Origin: Lutraria lutraria | Lineage: Eukaryota > Mollusca > Bivalvia > Venerida > Mactridae | NCBI GenBank assembly: GCA_964023205.1 | Contig: OZ026842.1 | Location: 8,897,407-8,961,406, forward strand | DNA: 64,000 nt | Direction: 5' to 3' | In this document: positions 48,145-60,668 of the stretch, piece by piece | Layout: the number at the start of each line of letters is the position of its first letter | How positions within the stretch are numbered: position 1 is the stretch's first letter | Translations under genes and position numbers: made by a program | The notes under the pieces: model-generated | What the model was told of the DNA's origin: nothing | Database searches by the model: none | Seen by the model: only the letters and a program-made list of their open reading frames with translations

Positions 48145-49428
48145 ATGGAAATTCTGAAGATGATTTTGGTTGGTATTGTTTGTGTTATAAATATGTTTGT
48201 AAACAGGGTGTCGACAGCGACTGTGAATGACGCCTATGCCTTGCATTCGGCTCTGTTTAGCACCTACAACAAAAATGTTCGTCCGGCGTACGATCAGAAT
48301 TCTCCGATTACTGTCAGTATTGTCATGTACATGAAGACACTCCAAGAATTTGACGAAGTGAATGAAAAGTATTCATTCGGTGCCGGTCTAAGCATCACCT
48401 GGCAAGACATAAAGCTGGCGTGGAATCAGACTGACCATAACGGAATGTACCAACTGACTGTGCTGTATGATCAAATATGGGTTCCCGAGCTTATTTTGTC
48501 GAGTCCATCAAATAAAGCAACAGGATTAGGTAAATCGACCGACGTAATGAGAATTTACTCTGACGGCGTCGTTAACTGGTTCCCGGCAGTTCTAATTGAA
48601 AGCACATGTTCAGTAAATGTAAGGAATTATCCCTTTGATACTCAGGCGTGCCAGACAACATATGCGTCGCTTGGTTATAAGAATACGGAAGTTGTACTGA
48701 GTGCCCCCATTCCTAAAATCTCTACGAACGTTTATACACCCAATGCATTGTGGGAATTGACGGATACCGACGTAAGAACAATATCGCTAGGCTCCGGAGG
48801 TGAGTCGGAGATTATATTTACAGTCTACTTGAAAAGGAAGTCCGCACTTGTTGTAATTACCGTTATAATGCCAATATTACTATTGAGTGTTGTTAACACA
48901 TTTGTGTTTCTGCTTGTCCCTGAGTCTGGGGAACGTATAGGATTCTGCATCACTTCTCTGCTAGCTATTGCAGTGTATATGACAATTGTTACCGACACGC
49001 TGCCAAAAACCTCAGAGCCTATCCCAATAATTTCTTACAAACTGTGTGTGGATTTACTCATCAGTGTATTAATTACCTTATTTACAATTCTGAATTTAGG
49101 ACTTTATTACAAAGAGGACGCTCGCTCAGTGCCAAATTGGTTGAAAACATTGTTTCGAAGGCTGTCATGCCAAACATGTAGAGTTAGAAAGATACAACCA
49201 ACACCAAGCAAGCCAGAACAACATTCTGCCAGAAAACGAACCGACGACGTGAGAAGGAAACCGAGTGCGAAAAAACTTGACGTGGAAGAAATACAAATAC
49301 AAGATTATGACGATACTCCAATCACTTGGAAGAGAATTAGTTACATGCTCGACTGGATTGCCTTATTTGGTTTCAATGCACTAAACCTGATAAACATTGT
49401 AGTTTATATTGGCCTAACCATCCAATAA
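48145..49428 (+). CDS. Intronless nicotinic-type Cys-loop receptor subunit, gene 1, 427 aa
   Basis: One uninterrupted frame encodes a whole pentameric ligand-gated channel subunit. Residues 1-25 are a signal peptide. The ectodomain holds WVPEL (112-116, loop A region) and the Cys-loop C155-C169 around YPFDTQ. M1 is at about 233-257, M2 begins at GERIGFC (262-268), M3 spans 297-321, and M4 spans 398-424. The GER start of M2 and Leu at 9' match cation-selective nicotinic channels. The M3-M4 loop is short (about 75 residues), basic, and carries CQTC. The ligand site is unusual: no vicinal Cys pair in loop C (SLGSGGESE) and ASLGY where loop B has its Trp. It is likely a plasma-membrane cation channel with a changed ligand. 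No introns suggests origin by retroposition. The start is the ATG before the signal peptide, and gene 2 starts at the same point. Confidence 0.92.
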   Translation: MEILKMILVGIVCVINMFVNRVSTATVNDAYALHSALFSTYNKNVRPAYDQNSPITVSIVMYMKTLQEFDEVNEKYSFGAGLSITWQDIKLAWNQTDHNGMYQLTVLYDQIWVPELILSSPSNKATGLGKSTDVMRIYSDGVVNWFPAVLIESTCSVNVRNYPFDTQACQTTYASLGYKNTEVVLSAPIPKISTNVYTPNALWELTDTDVRTISLGSGGESEIIFTVYLKRKSALVVITVIMPILLLSVVNTFVFLLVPESGERIGFCITSLLAIAVYMTIVTDTLPKTSEPIPIISYKLCVDLLISVLITLFTILNLGLYYKEDARSVPNWLKTLFRRLSCQTCRVRKIQPTPSKPEQHSARKRTDDVRRKPSAKKLDVEEIQIQDYDDTPITWKRISYMLDWIALFGFNALNLINIVVYIGLTIQ

Positions 49429-49739
49429 ATATGATCTGAAACCACTGTAGTTTAAAACTGTATTGCTGTTCTGTTTATCTGTTATTTAACCGCCTAATTG
49501 ATAGTTGCTTTGTTCATATCTTGGGTTCTGCAGTTGGTATTTGATACTAAAACGTTCCTGACATATTGGAAGTCGAAGCCAAGATTTGGACACACGACCT
49601 TTCGATAGGTAGTCCAGTGTGTAACTAATAGAACACCTATGCACATACATGTGCTTTCTGTATACAGTGAAAATTGGGAAAACAGGGTCTTCGTCTCAAT
49701 ATTTATTCAACATGCACGCCCTTGTAAATTGTCTCACTA

Positions 49740-50260
49740 TGCAAAGCTGCAGACAACATATCTAAGCTCTAGGCATTGTAGGTTTCGGCAAGAAGATTTT
49801 TCAACATTTCCCTAAAATAAGCCTAATATCAACTGACCCCCCCCCCCCCCCGCCGCGGGACCGAGCCATTATTGATCATTGGGCCACGATTTGAACAATC
49901 CTGGTAGAGGTCCATTAGGAGATGCTACACACCATACATCAATTTGAAAGCTCTAGGTGCTCTGTGTCTTAATAAGAATACTTTTTCTAAATCTTTCCAA
50001 AATATTATAAATCAAGTGACCCCTGGGCCGATGTCAATTTTGGACCGCGGGTCATGATTTTAACAATCTTTGTAGATGTCCTCTTGGCAATGCTACATAC
50101 CATATATCAACGCTCCATGTCTTCTGTGTTTTTTTAGTAGAAGAGATTTAAAGATTTGTAAAACATCCTTCTGTTGCCATGGCAACCAGAGGTTTTATGA
50201 AATTTATCTTTTATACAATTTGAGGGGATTTATGCAAGGAACATCTCTGTGAATTGTTTT
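49740..50260. repeat. Dispersed repeat block between the receptor genes
   Basis: Two related sub-units carry the same order of words: gctctaggc or cgctccatg, a gaagattt or gagattt segment, tgaccccc or tgacccctgg, cgggaccgag or cgggtcatga, gatttnaacaatc and atgctacacaccatacatcaa. They are followed by gttgccatggcaacc. I take it to be a non-coding dispersed repeat; the family is not assigned. Confidence 0.5.
49837..49851. repeat. C15 homopolymer
   Basis: Fifteen C are followed by gccgcggg inside the dispersed repeat between the two receptor genes. Confidence 0.9.
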
Positions 50261-50399
50261 TAAATTGGCCCATTGGTTAAGGAGAAGTTGTTGTTTGAAT
50301 AAAATGGTTGACAACGCACTACATCGGACGAAGGACAATCAAGGAATCTACAAGCTGACATTGGCAGTTTGTGCCAGGTGAGATAAAAACAGTAAAAGT

Positions 50400-50970
50400 G
50401 ATAAAAAATGAATTGCGAACGGCGTTCAACTATATACAACCGGAATTCCCATTAAACTTCAAACTTGCGTTTTTAAAGTCGTTAAGTATAGTTTACAGTC
50501 ATAAAAAACTGTGTTTACATATTAAGCATGATGCGACATTGTTCGATTTTATTATTATGATATTCGACTTCGCCCCGTGATGGCTATAGATAAGATTATA
50601 TTGATTTTTCGAGTAAACGGGTGTATGTATACATGTATATACAAAAAAAACTTCAAGTAAGTAATATGATACTTGGACAATTGTAATCAGAACAAAAAAA
50701 TGTAGATGAAATAAGTCATGTGATCTTTCACTGGATTGAAATATATTTCATAATTAAATAAAAAACTTTAGAAATTAGCCTCGCTGTTTGGAGGATCATG
50801 TGGGCGTTTTATAATTGCAAACTTTTTAAACCTCACGTACCAACACTACCATTGTGTTATTTCCAAACCTTATTCTTCTTATAAGTTATATTGAGAATTG
50901 TGAGATATAAAATATTGTATCAATTGACTTTGTGACAAAAAAGATACGATACACGACATTATAGACAACC
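50400..50970 (+). promoter_or_regulatory. Upstream region of Cys-loop receptor gene 2, conserved with gene 1
   Basis: This is the counterpart of 47570-48144, with gggcgttttataatt followed by gcaaac and ttttaaacc at about 50803-50830. The homology places both genes in one tandem repeat with their 5' regulatory DNA, offset about 2.83 kb. Confidence 0.4.
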
Positions 50971-52251
50971 ATGGAATTTCTGAAGATGATTCTGGTCTGT
51001 ATTTTTTGTGTTATAAATATGTTTGTAAACATTGCGTTGCCAGCGACTGTGAATGATGCGTATGCCTTGCATTCGGCTCTGTTTAGCACCTACAACAAAA
51101 ACGTCCGTCCGGCATACGACCAGATATCTCCGATTACTGTAAGTGTTATCATGTACATAAAGTCACTGCAAGAATTTGACGAAGTGAATGAAAAATATTC
51201 GTTCGGAGCCGGTCTAAGCATATCCTGGCAAGACATAAAGCTGGCGTGGAATCAGACTGATCATAACGGAATGGACCAACTGACTGTGCTGTATGATCAA
51301 ATATGGGTTCCCGAGCTTATTTTGTCGAGCGCATCTAATAAGGCAACCGGATTAGGGAAATCGACCGACGTAATGAGAATTTACTATGACGGCGTCGTTT
51401 TTTGGTTCCCGGCGGTACTAATTGAAAGCACATGTTCAGTAAATGTAAGGAATTATCCCTTTGATACTCAGGCGTGCCAGACAACATATGCGTCGCTTGG
51501 TTATAAGAATACGGAAGTTGTACTGATGGCTTCCATTCCAAAAATATCTACAGAAGTTTATACACCTAATGCATTGTGGGAATTGACAGATACCGACGTG
51601 GAAACAATAGCGCTAGGCTCGGGAGGAGAGTCGGAGATGATTTTTACAGTCTACTTGAAAAGGAAGTCCGCACTTGTTGTTATTACCGTTATAATGCCAA
51701 TATTACTATTGAGTGTTGTTAACACATTTGTGTTTCTGCTTGTCCCTGAGTCTGGGGAACGTGTAGGATTTTGCATCACTGCTCTGCTAGCTATTGCAGT
51801 GTATATGACAATTGTTACCGACACGCTGCCAAAAACCTCAGAGCCTATCCCAATAATTTCTTACAAACTGTTTGTGGATTTACTCATCAGTGTATTAATT
51901 ACCTTATTTACAATTCTGAATTTAGGACTTTATTACAAAGATGATGCTCACCCAGTGCCAAATTGGTTGAAAACATTGTTTCGAAGGTTGTCATGCCAAA
52001 CCTGTAGAGTTCGAAAGGTACAACCAAAACCAAGCAAGCCAGACAAACATTTCGCCAGGCAACAAACCGACAACCTGAAAGGAAAACCGAGTTCGAACAA
52101 ACTTAACGTGGATGAAATACAAATACAAGATGATCACGAATATCCGATCACTTGGAAGAGAATTAGCTACATGTTCGACTGGATTGCATTATTTGGCTTC
52201 AATATGCTTAATTTGATAAACATTGTAGTTTTTCTTGGCCTTACTAACTAA
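50971..52251 (+). CDS. Intronless nicotinic-type Cys-loop receptor subunit, gene 2, 426 aa
   Basis: This is a close paralogue of the gene at 48145, with long identical stretches in the ectodomain, M1-M3 and M4. It has the same signal peptide, Cys-loop (CSVNVRNYPFDTQAC), GER M2 start, Leu 9' and CQTC in the M3-M4 loop. It also lacks the loop-C vicinal cysteines (ALGSGGESE) and the loop-B Trp. Differences cluster in the signal peptide, loop E/F positions (for example VVFWFPA versus VVNWFPA), residues 185-215 and the intracellular loop. The frame is intact, so both copies appear functional. They could assemble as homomers, with each other or with other subunits. Duplication after loss of introns explains why both are single-exon. 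Confidence 0.92.
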   Translation: MEFLKMILVCIFCVINMFVNIALPATVNDAYALHSALFSTYNKNVRPAYDQISPITVSVIMYIKSLQEFDEVNEKYSFGAGLSISWQDIKLAWNQTDHNGMDQLTVLYDQIWVPELILSSASNKATGLGKSTDVMRIYYDGVVFWFPAVLIESTCSVNVRNYPFDTQACQTTYASLGYKNTEVVLMASIPKISTEVYTPNALWELTDTDVETIALGSGGESEMIFTVYLKRKSALVVITVIMPILLLSVVNTFVFLLVPESGERVGFCITALLAIAVYMTIVTDTLPKTSEPIPIISYKLFVDLLISVLITLFTILNLGLYYKDDAHPVPNWLKTLFRRLSCQTCRVRKVQPKPSKPDKHFARQQTDNLKGKPSSNKLNVDEIQIQDDHEYPITWKRISYMFDWIALFGFNMLNLINIVVFLGLTN

Positions 52252-52628
52252 CATATGTGATCTGAAACCACTGTATTGGAAAACTATATGGGCGTTCTGT
52301 TAATCTGCTATTGAACCGTCCATTCGACAGCTATGGCCATTTCTTAGCACAGAACTTGGGCTCAGTAGTTGAGATTGGACTTTGAAGAAGTGTTTCGCAA
52401 TATCAGAAGACGAAGCCGAGATTCGAACCCACAATCTTTCGATAGGTAGACCAATGTGTAAACACTAGACCACTGATTCTCCCCATGAGCATTCTGTGTA
52501 CTGTGAAAGTTGAATAAATTGGATAAAACTTGATCAAGTACGTCTCAACAATTATTGAATATCCACGCTCTTGCAAATGTTCTCGTTTTTATATGAGTTC
52601 ATGTAGCCAAAACAAATTTGAGTATCAG

Positions 52629-52862
52629 CCGCGGCTGTGGTCCAGTTGTTATTGCGCTAAATTTGTAACTTGGAGATCGGCGTCGATTTCCGGTCGCGTC
52701 AGGACGTACCCTCCTATGGTAATTTGACAACAATGTAGATTGTCCTCCGCATGTGGAGAAGTTTTCAATTCCTTCCAGTGGATGTTTAAGCTAAAACTGG
52801 TTAGAATACCTCCGTATTTAACTGAACAAAAAATGAAAAAAAGACGTTAAACCAAAATAAAT
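52629..52862 (+). mobile_element. SINE family B
   Basis: The head ccgcggctgtggtccagttgt resembles a tRNA A box, followed by ggagatcggcgtcgatttccgg, ctccgcatgtggagaag and ggttagaatacctccgtattt. It ends gttaaaccaaaataaataaa. Related sequence lies at 23125-23400 and, reversed, at 54325-54450. Confidence 0.65.
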
Positions 52863-53079
52863 AAATGATTACCAGCATTGTGGCGTTAATGTCGATCATT
52901 CTTCATGGCTGTGTGCTACAGGGCAAGAAAGATTTCAAACACAAAACAAATCAGTGTTTAAACAGTGAAATCATTCACCAAAATCCACAAGGTAACTTAC
53001 AAACTGAATCGTATTTGGAACATAGATAAGAAAAGGATTCATAGAAAAACAAGATATGTATGTAAAATACAATGCCCCC

Positions 53080-53240
53080 TCCGTGTGACCTTTGACCTAC
53101 TGACCTTAACATGCATTGGTCCTGTAGAGGTTGTCATTAGGAATCAACCTATGAAGTTTGATGACTGTAGGTTGAAGCGTTTTGATTTCATAGGCAATGT
53201 TAAAGTTTGGTACAAACAAACCGACGGACAGACTAAAAAC
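53080..53240. repeat. Dispersed repeat with gtgacctttgacctactgacc
   Basis: The words gtgacctttgacctactgacct, aagcgttttgat and aaaccgacggacagac form a pattern I associate with a widespread invertebrate repeat. The 98-codon frame at 52965-53261 crosses it and is not a gene. A short related piece (ggtcagtaggtcaaagtt, reversed) is near 54830. Confidence 0.5.
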
Positions 53241-54324
53241 AATATGGACCCGATCAATTGATAAAGGGACATAAACATACTTCCTCCATTAAATAAATTC
53301 CCCAAACTTTTCAACATAAAGCCCACCCCCACTTTATAGTAAACTACATGTAGATATAGAATTATATTGATAATGGATCTTCTTTATCATAATAGGAATA
53401 ATAAGGTAATTAATCACTGAATGTTCTGACTGATATACTAGTGTATCTTTCAAACCCAAACAAAGAACGTTCAAAATCTAGTGCATGTTGACTCTGGTTC
53501 TCTGTCTGCGACATGGCACAAGAACCAGATAAAGTACGTTGAACTTCACTGATTCGGTGATACAATGGTTTCTTTATATTCCTATTATTATAAAAAATGT
53601 AGTTGAAAAACTCATTCAAAATCATTGCTGCGGAACATTTGAGAAAGTTAAACTAACTTTGTTCTGATATTTTGCCAAATCACGTTTTTTTTTGTACTTT
53701 GTAAATATTCATTTATACACTAGACGATGTGCTTTGTACAATTCTTCAATTATAATTTATTCTGTTATGTTAAAGGAATATCGTCTTGCATTGCTACTTA
53801 TCATTGAACTCGATGTATGCTTGATAGTCGAGTGTTCTCCCTTTAAATTATTCACTTTAAAAAGTATACTTATGTCATTTGATAGTTGCTATACTACACA
53901 ACTTTGTAAAGTGTCACACCGCAATAATCTAATAATTTCAAAACAAAATGGACAGTAACGGAATGATTGCAGCACTAAACAGGTTGTAAATAATAACTAC
54001 TTATACAATTGCACTGAACCGATTCATTAATACATGACTTGAGCAATGGCTCATCATCATTTACTTATACAAATATACATATACATGTATATAACATATA
54101 CATTAAATTAAGATCTATTGACACCGATGTTATTATTATCAAATTTTATTAAAATCTTGGTAATCATCTGATTTCTCTATATTAAGATAAGTCGAATATT
54201 AAAATTAATACAGTTTTTAGTTTTAAATTTCAGTTGGATAACGTTGTTTTTCAATGATATAACGGTTATTTATGGCGGCTGTTTGAGCTAACTATAAATT
54301 TGCTGGACTGTGTTCTAACCAGTA

Positions 54325-54450
54325 CTAAGTAATCCTTCTAATTGAGCCGGAATCTGCTCCGCATATGGAGGAAAGTCGACATATCTAAAACAAAAATGGA
54401 TCTCCGGTTTACTTGTCTAGCACACTAACCACTGTACCACGGCCGTGACT
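54325..54450 (-). mobile_element. SINE family B, reverse orientation
   Basis: On the minus strand it reads gccgtggtacagtggttagtg, a tRNA A-box-like head. Then come gagatcc, ctccatatgcggagcag and ccggctcaat. It matches the head and body order of 52629-52862. Confidence 0.6.
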
Positions 54451-54459
54451 AAAGTTAAA

Positions 54460-57400
54460 AACAGAACAGAACGGAACAGAAACTTTATCAAACTTGTACA
54501 ATATGTACATCGTTCACATATATAACATACAAATGAATATACATCGCATACAAATATTAGCTGAGCAGATTAAGTAGAAAATATTTCAAAATCTTCCAGT
54601 TAGTGATACAAGCAACAAAACTTGCACAGGTGTAGTTTAGCGTGTCCCTTTAGCCATTTTGAGTTTTTATGATGGCGGCCAATTTCAAGATGGCTGCCAT
54701 TTTCAAGAAGGATTTTTTTTCTTTTTACTGAAATATCACTGAAAATATTTTATTTATTGTGCTCTCATGCTTCGAAGAAGGGTTGAAAGTGGTTGTTTAT
54801 CACATGTCAGTGACTCCTTTTGATTTTGAGGTCAGTAGGTCAAAGTTTAATGTCACTGTAACCTACAACATAAAAATCTGACATACGTTCTTCGGTTACA
54901 GTTACATTCAACGTGAAAACTGTGTTTGTCAATAACTGGTGGGTAATTTTGCGTATGGTCTTCAGATTAGGAATGGTCAAGCCCATGACCGATTAAAAAT
55001 CTGAAATTACTATCCAGTTGGCGTTTAGCGGGCATATGTTTTACTACCAGTATTCTGCCGTTCATGAATTCATTTACCCATATCGCTACTTGAGAATATA
55101 AAAGGCAACATTCGCCACAAGCTCTTTGTAAGGCAACAAAAATTTCCATTTAATTTTTGTTACGACGGCACTCGATGTTAATGTAACTACGTTGGTCATG
55201 AGACGTTACCGCGTTCATGTTGTTTAGAGTGACGCCAATGAAGAGCGCGCACTGATGGCCCTCCTATAATTATATCATTACTTATCTCCGAAAAATAATT
55301 GTAAAAGGAGTCTAAAGGTATATTCATATCATTTTTCTTCGTCTTAGACACAAAAATCTTTAGGCCTTTTAAAGCGTATTTTTTCAATATCTGATAATTG
55401 TTTCATTTAAAAGATTCTTTTATTTTTCTTAACAATTTCTTTATAATTATTTTATTTTACTAGTAATAAACTGCATTCTGCTATATTTAGATTTACATCT
55501 TTTAATACACGTTGACATTCCAAATACATATGTCTAGCATGCTTACACTCGGTGTCAAACCATTTTTTATCATTTACCGGATTATCAACAAACTGCCTAA
55601 GAATATAATACACATTTCTTCAACAATGCAATTGATGTCTCATTGACACATGACCATGTTCTGATGCCAGGAACATGGTAAATTTAAAAGTCACAATCGT
55701 ACCTTATTATTACGTTCTTCAATTGACACTTTCAAATTGTCACGATGCGTGTCGATTATTATCAGTAGTAACAAGGATGTCAGAACGTTATCATGTCATA
55801 TCAATTACATCATCAAATACATTGTTTAATTAATTAACGCCTTCTTATTTGTATAATTAGTGCGTTATTATGAATGAGGTGTATCCAATCATTAAATTAA
55901 TACAATATTTATTTATTTGTTTATTTCCATCTCATTTATGTACATACATATAACATACATCATTATAACAAAGCAATTAAAATAAGCACACAACCAGTCA
56001 ATCGTGAATTATACATGTACACTACACCTGATTCATATCAATTCTCAATGTCTTAGAACAGAAAAGAAGAATGTTTTATTTCAAACATTTGCACGTAAGT
56101 ATAATATTGGCTTGACTAAGTAGTCTTTGGATGAGGGATGAGCGCGCATGCGCGGTTGGGGAGGAGACATGGTATCTGACTAGTAATCATTAGACAGTAA
56201 CTGTTGGAGCTGTGAGTTCAAATCCAAGGCAGAACTGGAACAAAATCACGTTTGAAAAAAACTGTCCAGCTGGTGGGTCTAAGTTGACTATTGGTGCGAT
56301 GTTTAAATCCGGAAAAATACACGTTATCTCATAATTATATACGAGACAAGTGATAATATACAACAAATTATCATATAATTTATATACAAATGTTTCAGTT
56401 GGATTTCTGACAAATGCATGTACATGTATTATGTAAACAAAATGCTTGACGTGTCCATAGTTTGTATACATTTAGTTTAGAGTGATTATCTGAACTGATG
56501 TATTTATTTTGTTTTCTGCACAAAAATTGCGAGTATCACCAAGGGAGACGACTCTATCGAGACTGTCGAATTATTCTGCATGATACGATTTGTACGAAAC
56601 TACTTATGAATATGTAATACATTGTACCGTCGATATACAGGTTATCACAAAGGTCGAACCATCAATATAAATACAGATCATTGAGAACTTAAATCGCTGA
56701 AGCAATACGTTACATTAAATTCGTATACTTGACATATTTCAATAGCATACTGTTATCATTTTTATACATGGACATATTTAACGATCCATGTCATAAGGAG
56801 GTCAAGAAGGCTTAATTTGTTAAGAGGTCTGAGTATTAAATAAACCTGTACAATATGAACTTCAAACCCTGTAGTGACATCGTATATAAATTATGTGCCA
56901 TAAATATATGATTTATTGTTTATTTTTAGAAATTTGACTTTAAGACCATGATTTCACGCAATGCAACTATTATAGCCTATGAACATATTCATAGATGCCA
57001 ACCACGAATAGATACAAGTTGTATTAATTGTGGAAGAATATAATACGTTGAATAAATAATTACATGTACATGTAATATAGTTCCAGTCAATGGTTGTAAT
57101 TACGCGAACGTGTTAAGTACAGTGGTGTACAAGTGTTAACTCGAGTTGTATTATAGCGTACAGAAATAGCATAATAACAATATCGTATTTTATATGTGAA
57201 TCAAACACGATCAAATGTGATTCACAGTCAACCTTGTAATCATCTCCGAATAAAGGTCATCCTGTGAATAAAGGCCGTTCTTTAAAAAATGATCAATTAG
57301 GACTAAATGACATTCGAATAAGGACCACTTGTAAATCATTATTTCAAGGGTAACTTTTATAGACAAATATACGTACAAGCACTTACAATAAGGAGAATAA

Positions 57401-59780
57401 CGACTTCTGGTACATTTTATTTACTAGTTATTCGTTACTTATGTTTTTATATATAATAAAATAATATATTGATATATTTATGATATTTTAACGAAAATAT
57501 ATATAATCATTGGCAATTAAGAAAGTTGTGTATAAACTTTTAAATTCATTATAAGCCGGTGTAGATGTATTTACGGAACACTTTAAAGTGATCAAAGTTT
57601 TATAGTTTATTTATTTTCTAAATTAAACCCTACACTAGTTGTGAACTTTAATCCTATTAAAGCGATTAAAGAACATTGAACAAATTAAGTTTAATTATAA
57701 TAATTTTATTTATCGTATGCAAGTAATGATCTTTATAGCTTGTCGTTAAGTAACGTGTCAGTATTAGGCAAATTCACTGTTAGAAATATTAACATTATAA
57801 AGTATTGTTCTATAATCCGTTTATCAAAGATTATACTTAATTAATGATTTGTGTATTTAATTCAGATCCTGAGAAATACATATTTAGTAAAAATGAGTTT
57901 ATCTTATAAGAATCTCGCACGAATATTAAATACACTTTTATGTTCAGCTGATAAGGACATTGAAATGAAATTACTAATCCGGGTATTTAAATGGTAAATC
58001 TATAGTGTTTATGAATCACAATACTACTGATATATAAACTTGAACAATATAAAAATAGTCATTTAAATAATTATTTATTTCCATTTCTGAAAAATGGTCA
58101 GAGAATAAGTCACTAGACGGGGAAACAGCTTTAACTATAGAATAGAACAGAACGGAATATTCAATTATTTTGACATGTACAACGTTTATCATAATAAATT
58201 ACAAACAACACATTCATATAGTATATACAATGCCACATATATACTTCGGTTTTCCACTCCATTGATGTTCACTGTTTACATGATAATCAGCCTATTTTTT
58301 CCAGTCATACATTTATAGTGACTCTGTCACTCGGTTTTATTTTTAATAAAAATTTAAGTCATTATGAGGTATACGTAGCTTTTCAAACATCGTACTTGTA
58401 ACAAAGGTCTACTCCTGTAACACAACCATGATTGAATCTTGTCTTCTCCGATTTCTCAATAAATATCAAATTTAGTTTACGAGACAAAACCACGAATGGA
58501 CCAGAGAAGCACACCTAGAGATAAGCAACCGCCACCTAAGTTTGGTAATATGAAATATAAGATTATATAAAGTTTATCTGACGAACTTTTTTTTAAAGAT
58601 TCAAACTTTCAAAACAGATTTTCGGCTTCAATGTAAACTTTTCTATCATAGTTTACGCTCGGGCTAAGTTGGGTATCAGATTGTGTACAATTGTTTTAAA
58701 ATTTAAAAAAAGAGTGGAAACAATTCACTAAATTTGTGTACAAATTAGCCCGATATAATCATCATCCTGTATAAAGCTTTCTTAAGCTAGTTTCTTATCG
58801 TAATAATTGCTCAAAGGGCTACAGGCTACAAAGAAAGTTCACACATTATGTTTAGATCTCTAATCAGTACAAGATAAGACAAAAATACAAGAAAATTAGC
58901 GATGAAATACAATAGAATTATTATCTCTTAACAAATCAGTTGTTAAAATTGAATAGCCCGACATATAAGATCAAAATGATACAAATTAGTTAAACCGCGA
59001 AATAAGCGGATATACCTAAGGCGAGTTCGATTAACCGTAACGGAGGTATAGATATACGAAGCCGAAGCTTTATTCCATAAACCATTTAGAACGTGAATCG
59101 AATACATCGTATTAAATTGGAAATCTTGACATGTGTATACCACTATTAAAATTGCCAACAGTGCACACGTTAAACGGACGGTAAAATATTTATTTCAAAT
59201 TGCATCTAAGTATATGTTATTTTCTTACGCATTGTACGCAAGTTAGATGCGCTTGACGATTAACAAAAAGTGAACTTGGTGAATATATTTATTTAAAACT
59301 GATACGTGTTACTGAATGGAAATTCCTCATGTTTGTGAGCGAAGAAATAAAACTTTACTGAGAGGGAGAATTTATAACCTTGTTCAGATGGGATTTTAGT
59401 ATTATCGCGGAAATTTATGTGAAGTTTGTCGGTTTACTTTATGCAATTGTAAGTAGTCTCGTTGTGAAGGCTTGATATTGAATCTTAACTCGACAAAAAC
59501 ATTAAGAAGGTTTGAACAATTTCGCGATATAAAAAAAGTGAAACGAATACGTAGTGTGTGTTTAAAAGATGTTTTATGAAAGCAGATAAAATCATTGAAA
59601 TGTTGTATAAACATCATATCACGGTATAGACAAGATTGATAACTGGGGATTTTATTCAACATTTGACTTTCGTAATTATGACCATAAATAAGATGTGTGC
59701 ATATAGGCGTTTTATCATAAGCGCAAATTTACCAAAATTGGAATATGACAAAGTTAAATGACATCTGTTTTGAATTTACC
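54460..59780. other. Long gene-free stretch
   Basis: About 5.3 kb of AT-rich DNA without a supportable exon or RNA gene. Visible pieces are a mixed ggcggccaatttcaagatgg motif near 54675, an acagaacagaacgg tract at about 54465 with a related one at about 58145, and a degenerate gaataaaggcc short repeat at about 57245-57335. All short reading frames here look random. Confidence 0.6.
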
Positions 59781-59782
59781 AG

Positions 59783-59938
59783 GTACCGAAGATAGAATAT
59801 TAAATATCGTGGAAATTATTTATTTTGATTTTGAAAAAAAAAGACTTCTCTACAATAAATCATGGAGACCTATCTTAGAAGAACATACGGACTTAAGCAA
59901 TCCACTGAAAATGGGGACTTTCCATTCTGGGATTATCG
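59783..59938 (+). other. Candidate internal exon, unidentified
   Basis: An open block of 156 nt (52 codons) sits between tttaccag and a consensus donor cg|gtaagt and is phase 1 at both ends. Its frame reads TEDRILNIVEI, YFDFEKKRLLYNKSW and HTDLSNPLKMGTFHSG, which is less AT-driven than surrounding frames. I do not recognise the family and found no partner exons nearby, so it may be chance or part of a gene running past the window. Confidence 0.35.
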
Positions 59939-60668
59939 GTAAGTTAAACTTTTACATATTATATACATGTATATAGATATGTTTTATATCATTGATCAAC
60001 TACAGACATTTCTATTATACAGTACTTACAATTACCTCAATTCATAATTGATAACAAATGTGTTTGCATTATCAAATAATGCTTGAAGCGAATAAAAATT
60101 AATATATAGATTTTTCAATTTGAAGAAATATTTGAATTTCAAGCGTTAAGACTCTTCGCCCTGTACTTTGGTCGATATACGACACTTACTTGATAACAGA
60201 AATTCTTTCTACATGTGGGTGAAGATAAATAAATAAATACGCATTGCTGAACAGCGACAATCAAGATATACCAACTGAAACACCATATTGCTATACAATA
60301 CCATGGGCTCTTATCCTTCTGTTTTTTTCTATAATTCAATCAAATTATTGTAGTCAAATTCATTCAGGTAACATTGTCACCCACTATAGCATTAACAGCA
60401 GATTCAATCAGCTTGGTACCTGACCCTTAGGGCAAATAATGCAAGTCTAACAGATGCTAAAATCAATGAGTTTATAGTCTCCATAGTTACTCTGACAATG
60501 GTCAATTATTTTACAATATCATTAATTGTATATTTGTATAAACGATAGTTAATGTTGCCATCATGCTTTATACCTTCCGTCAATGATTCTTCCTTGTAAG
60601 CTGCAGTTTCTAAATAAATAACATGGTTACTCACTATAGACTTCGAAAGTTGAGGGTAAAAAATGAAC

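Noticed and set aside
52965..53261. 98-codon frame after the receptor genes
   Set aside because: It overlaps a dispersed repeat with gtgacctttgacc and cgacggacagac words; no domain and no splice context.
57245..57335. Possible CRISPR-like or regularly spaced repeats (gaataaaggcc)
   Set aside because: Repeats are short, imperfect and unevenly spaced in animal DNA; they fit a degenerate simple repeat.
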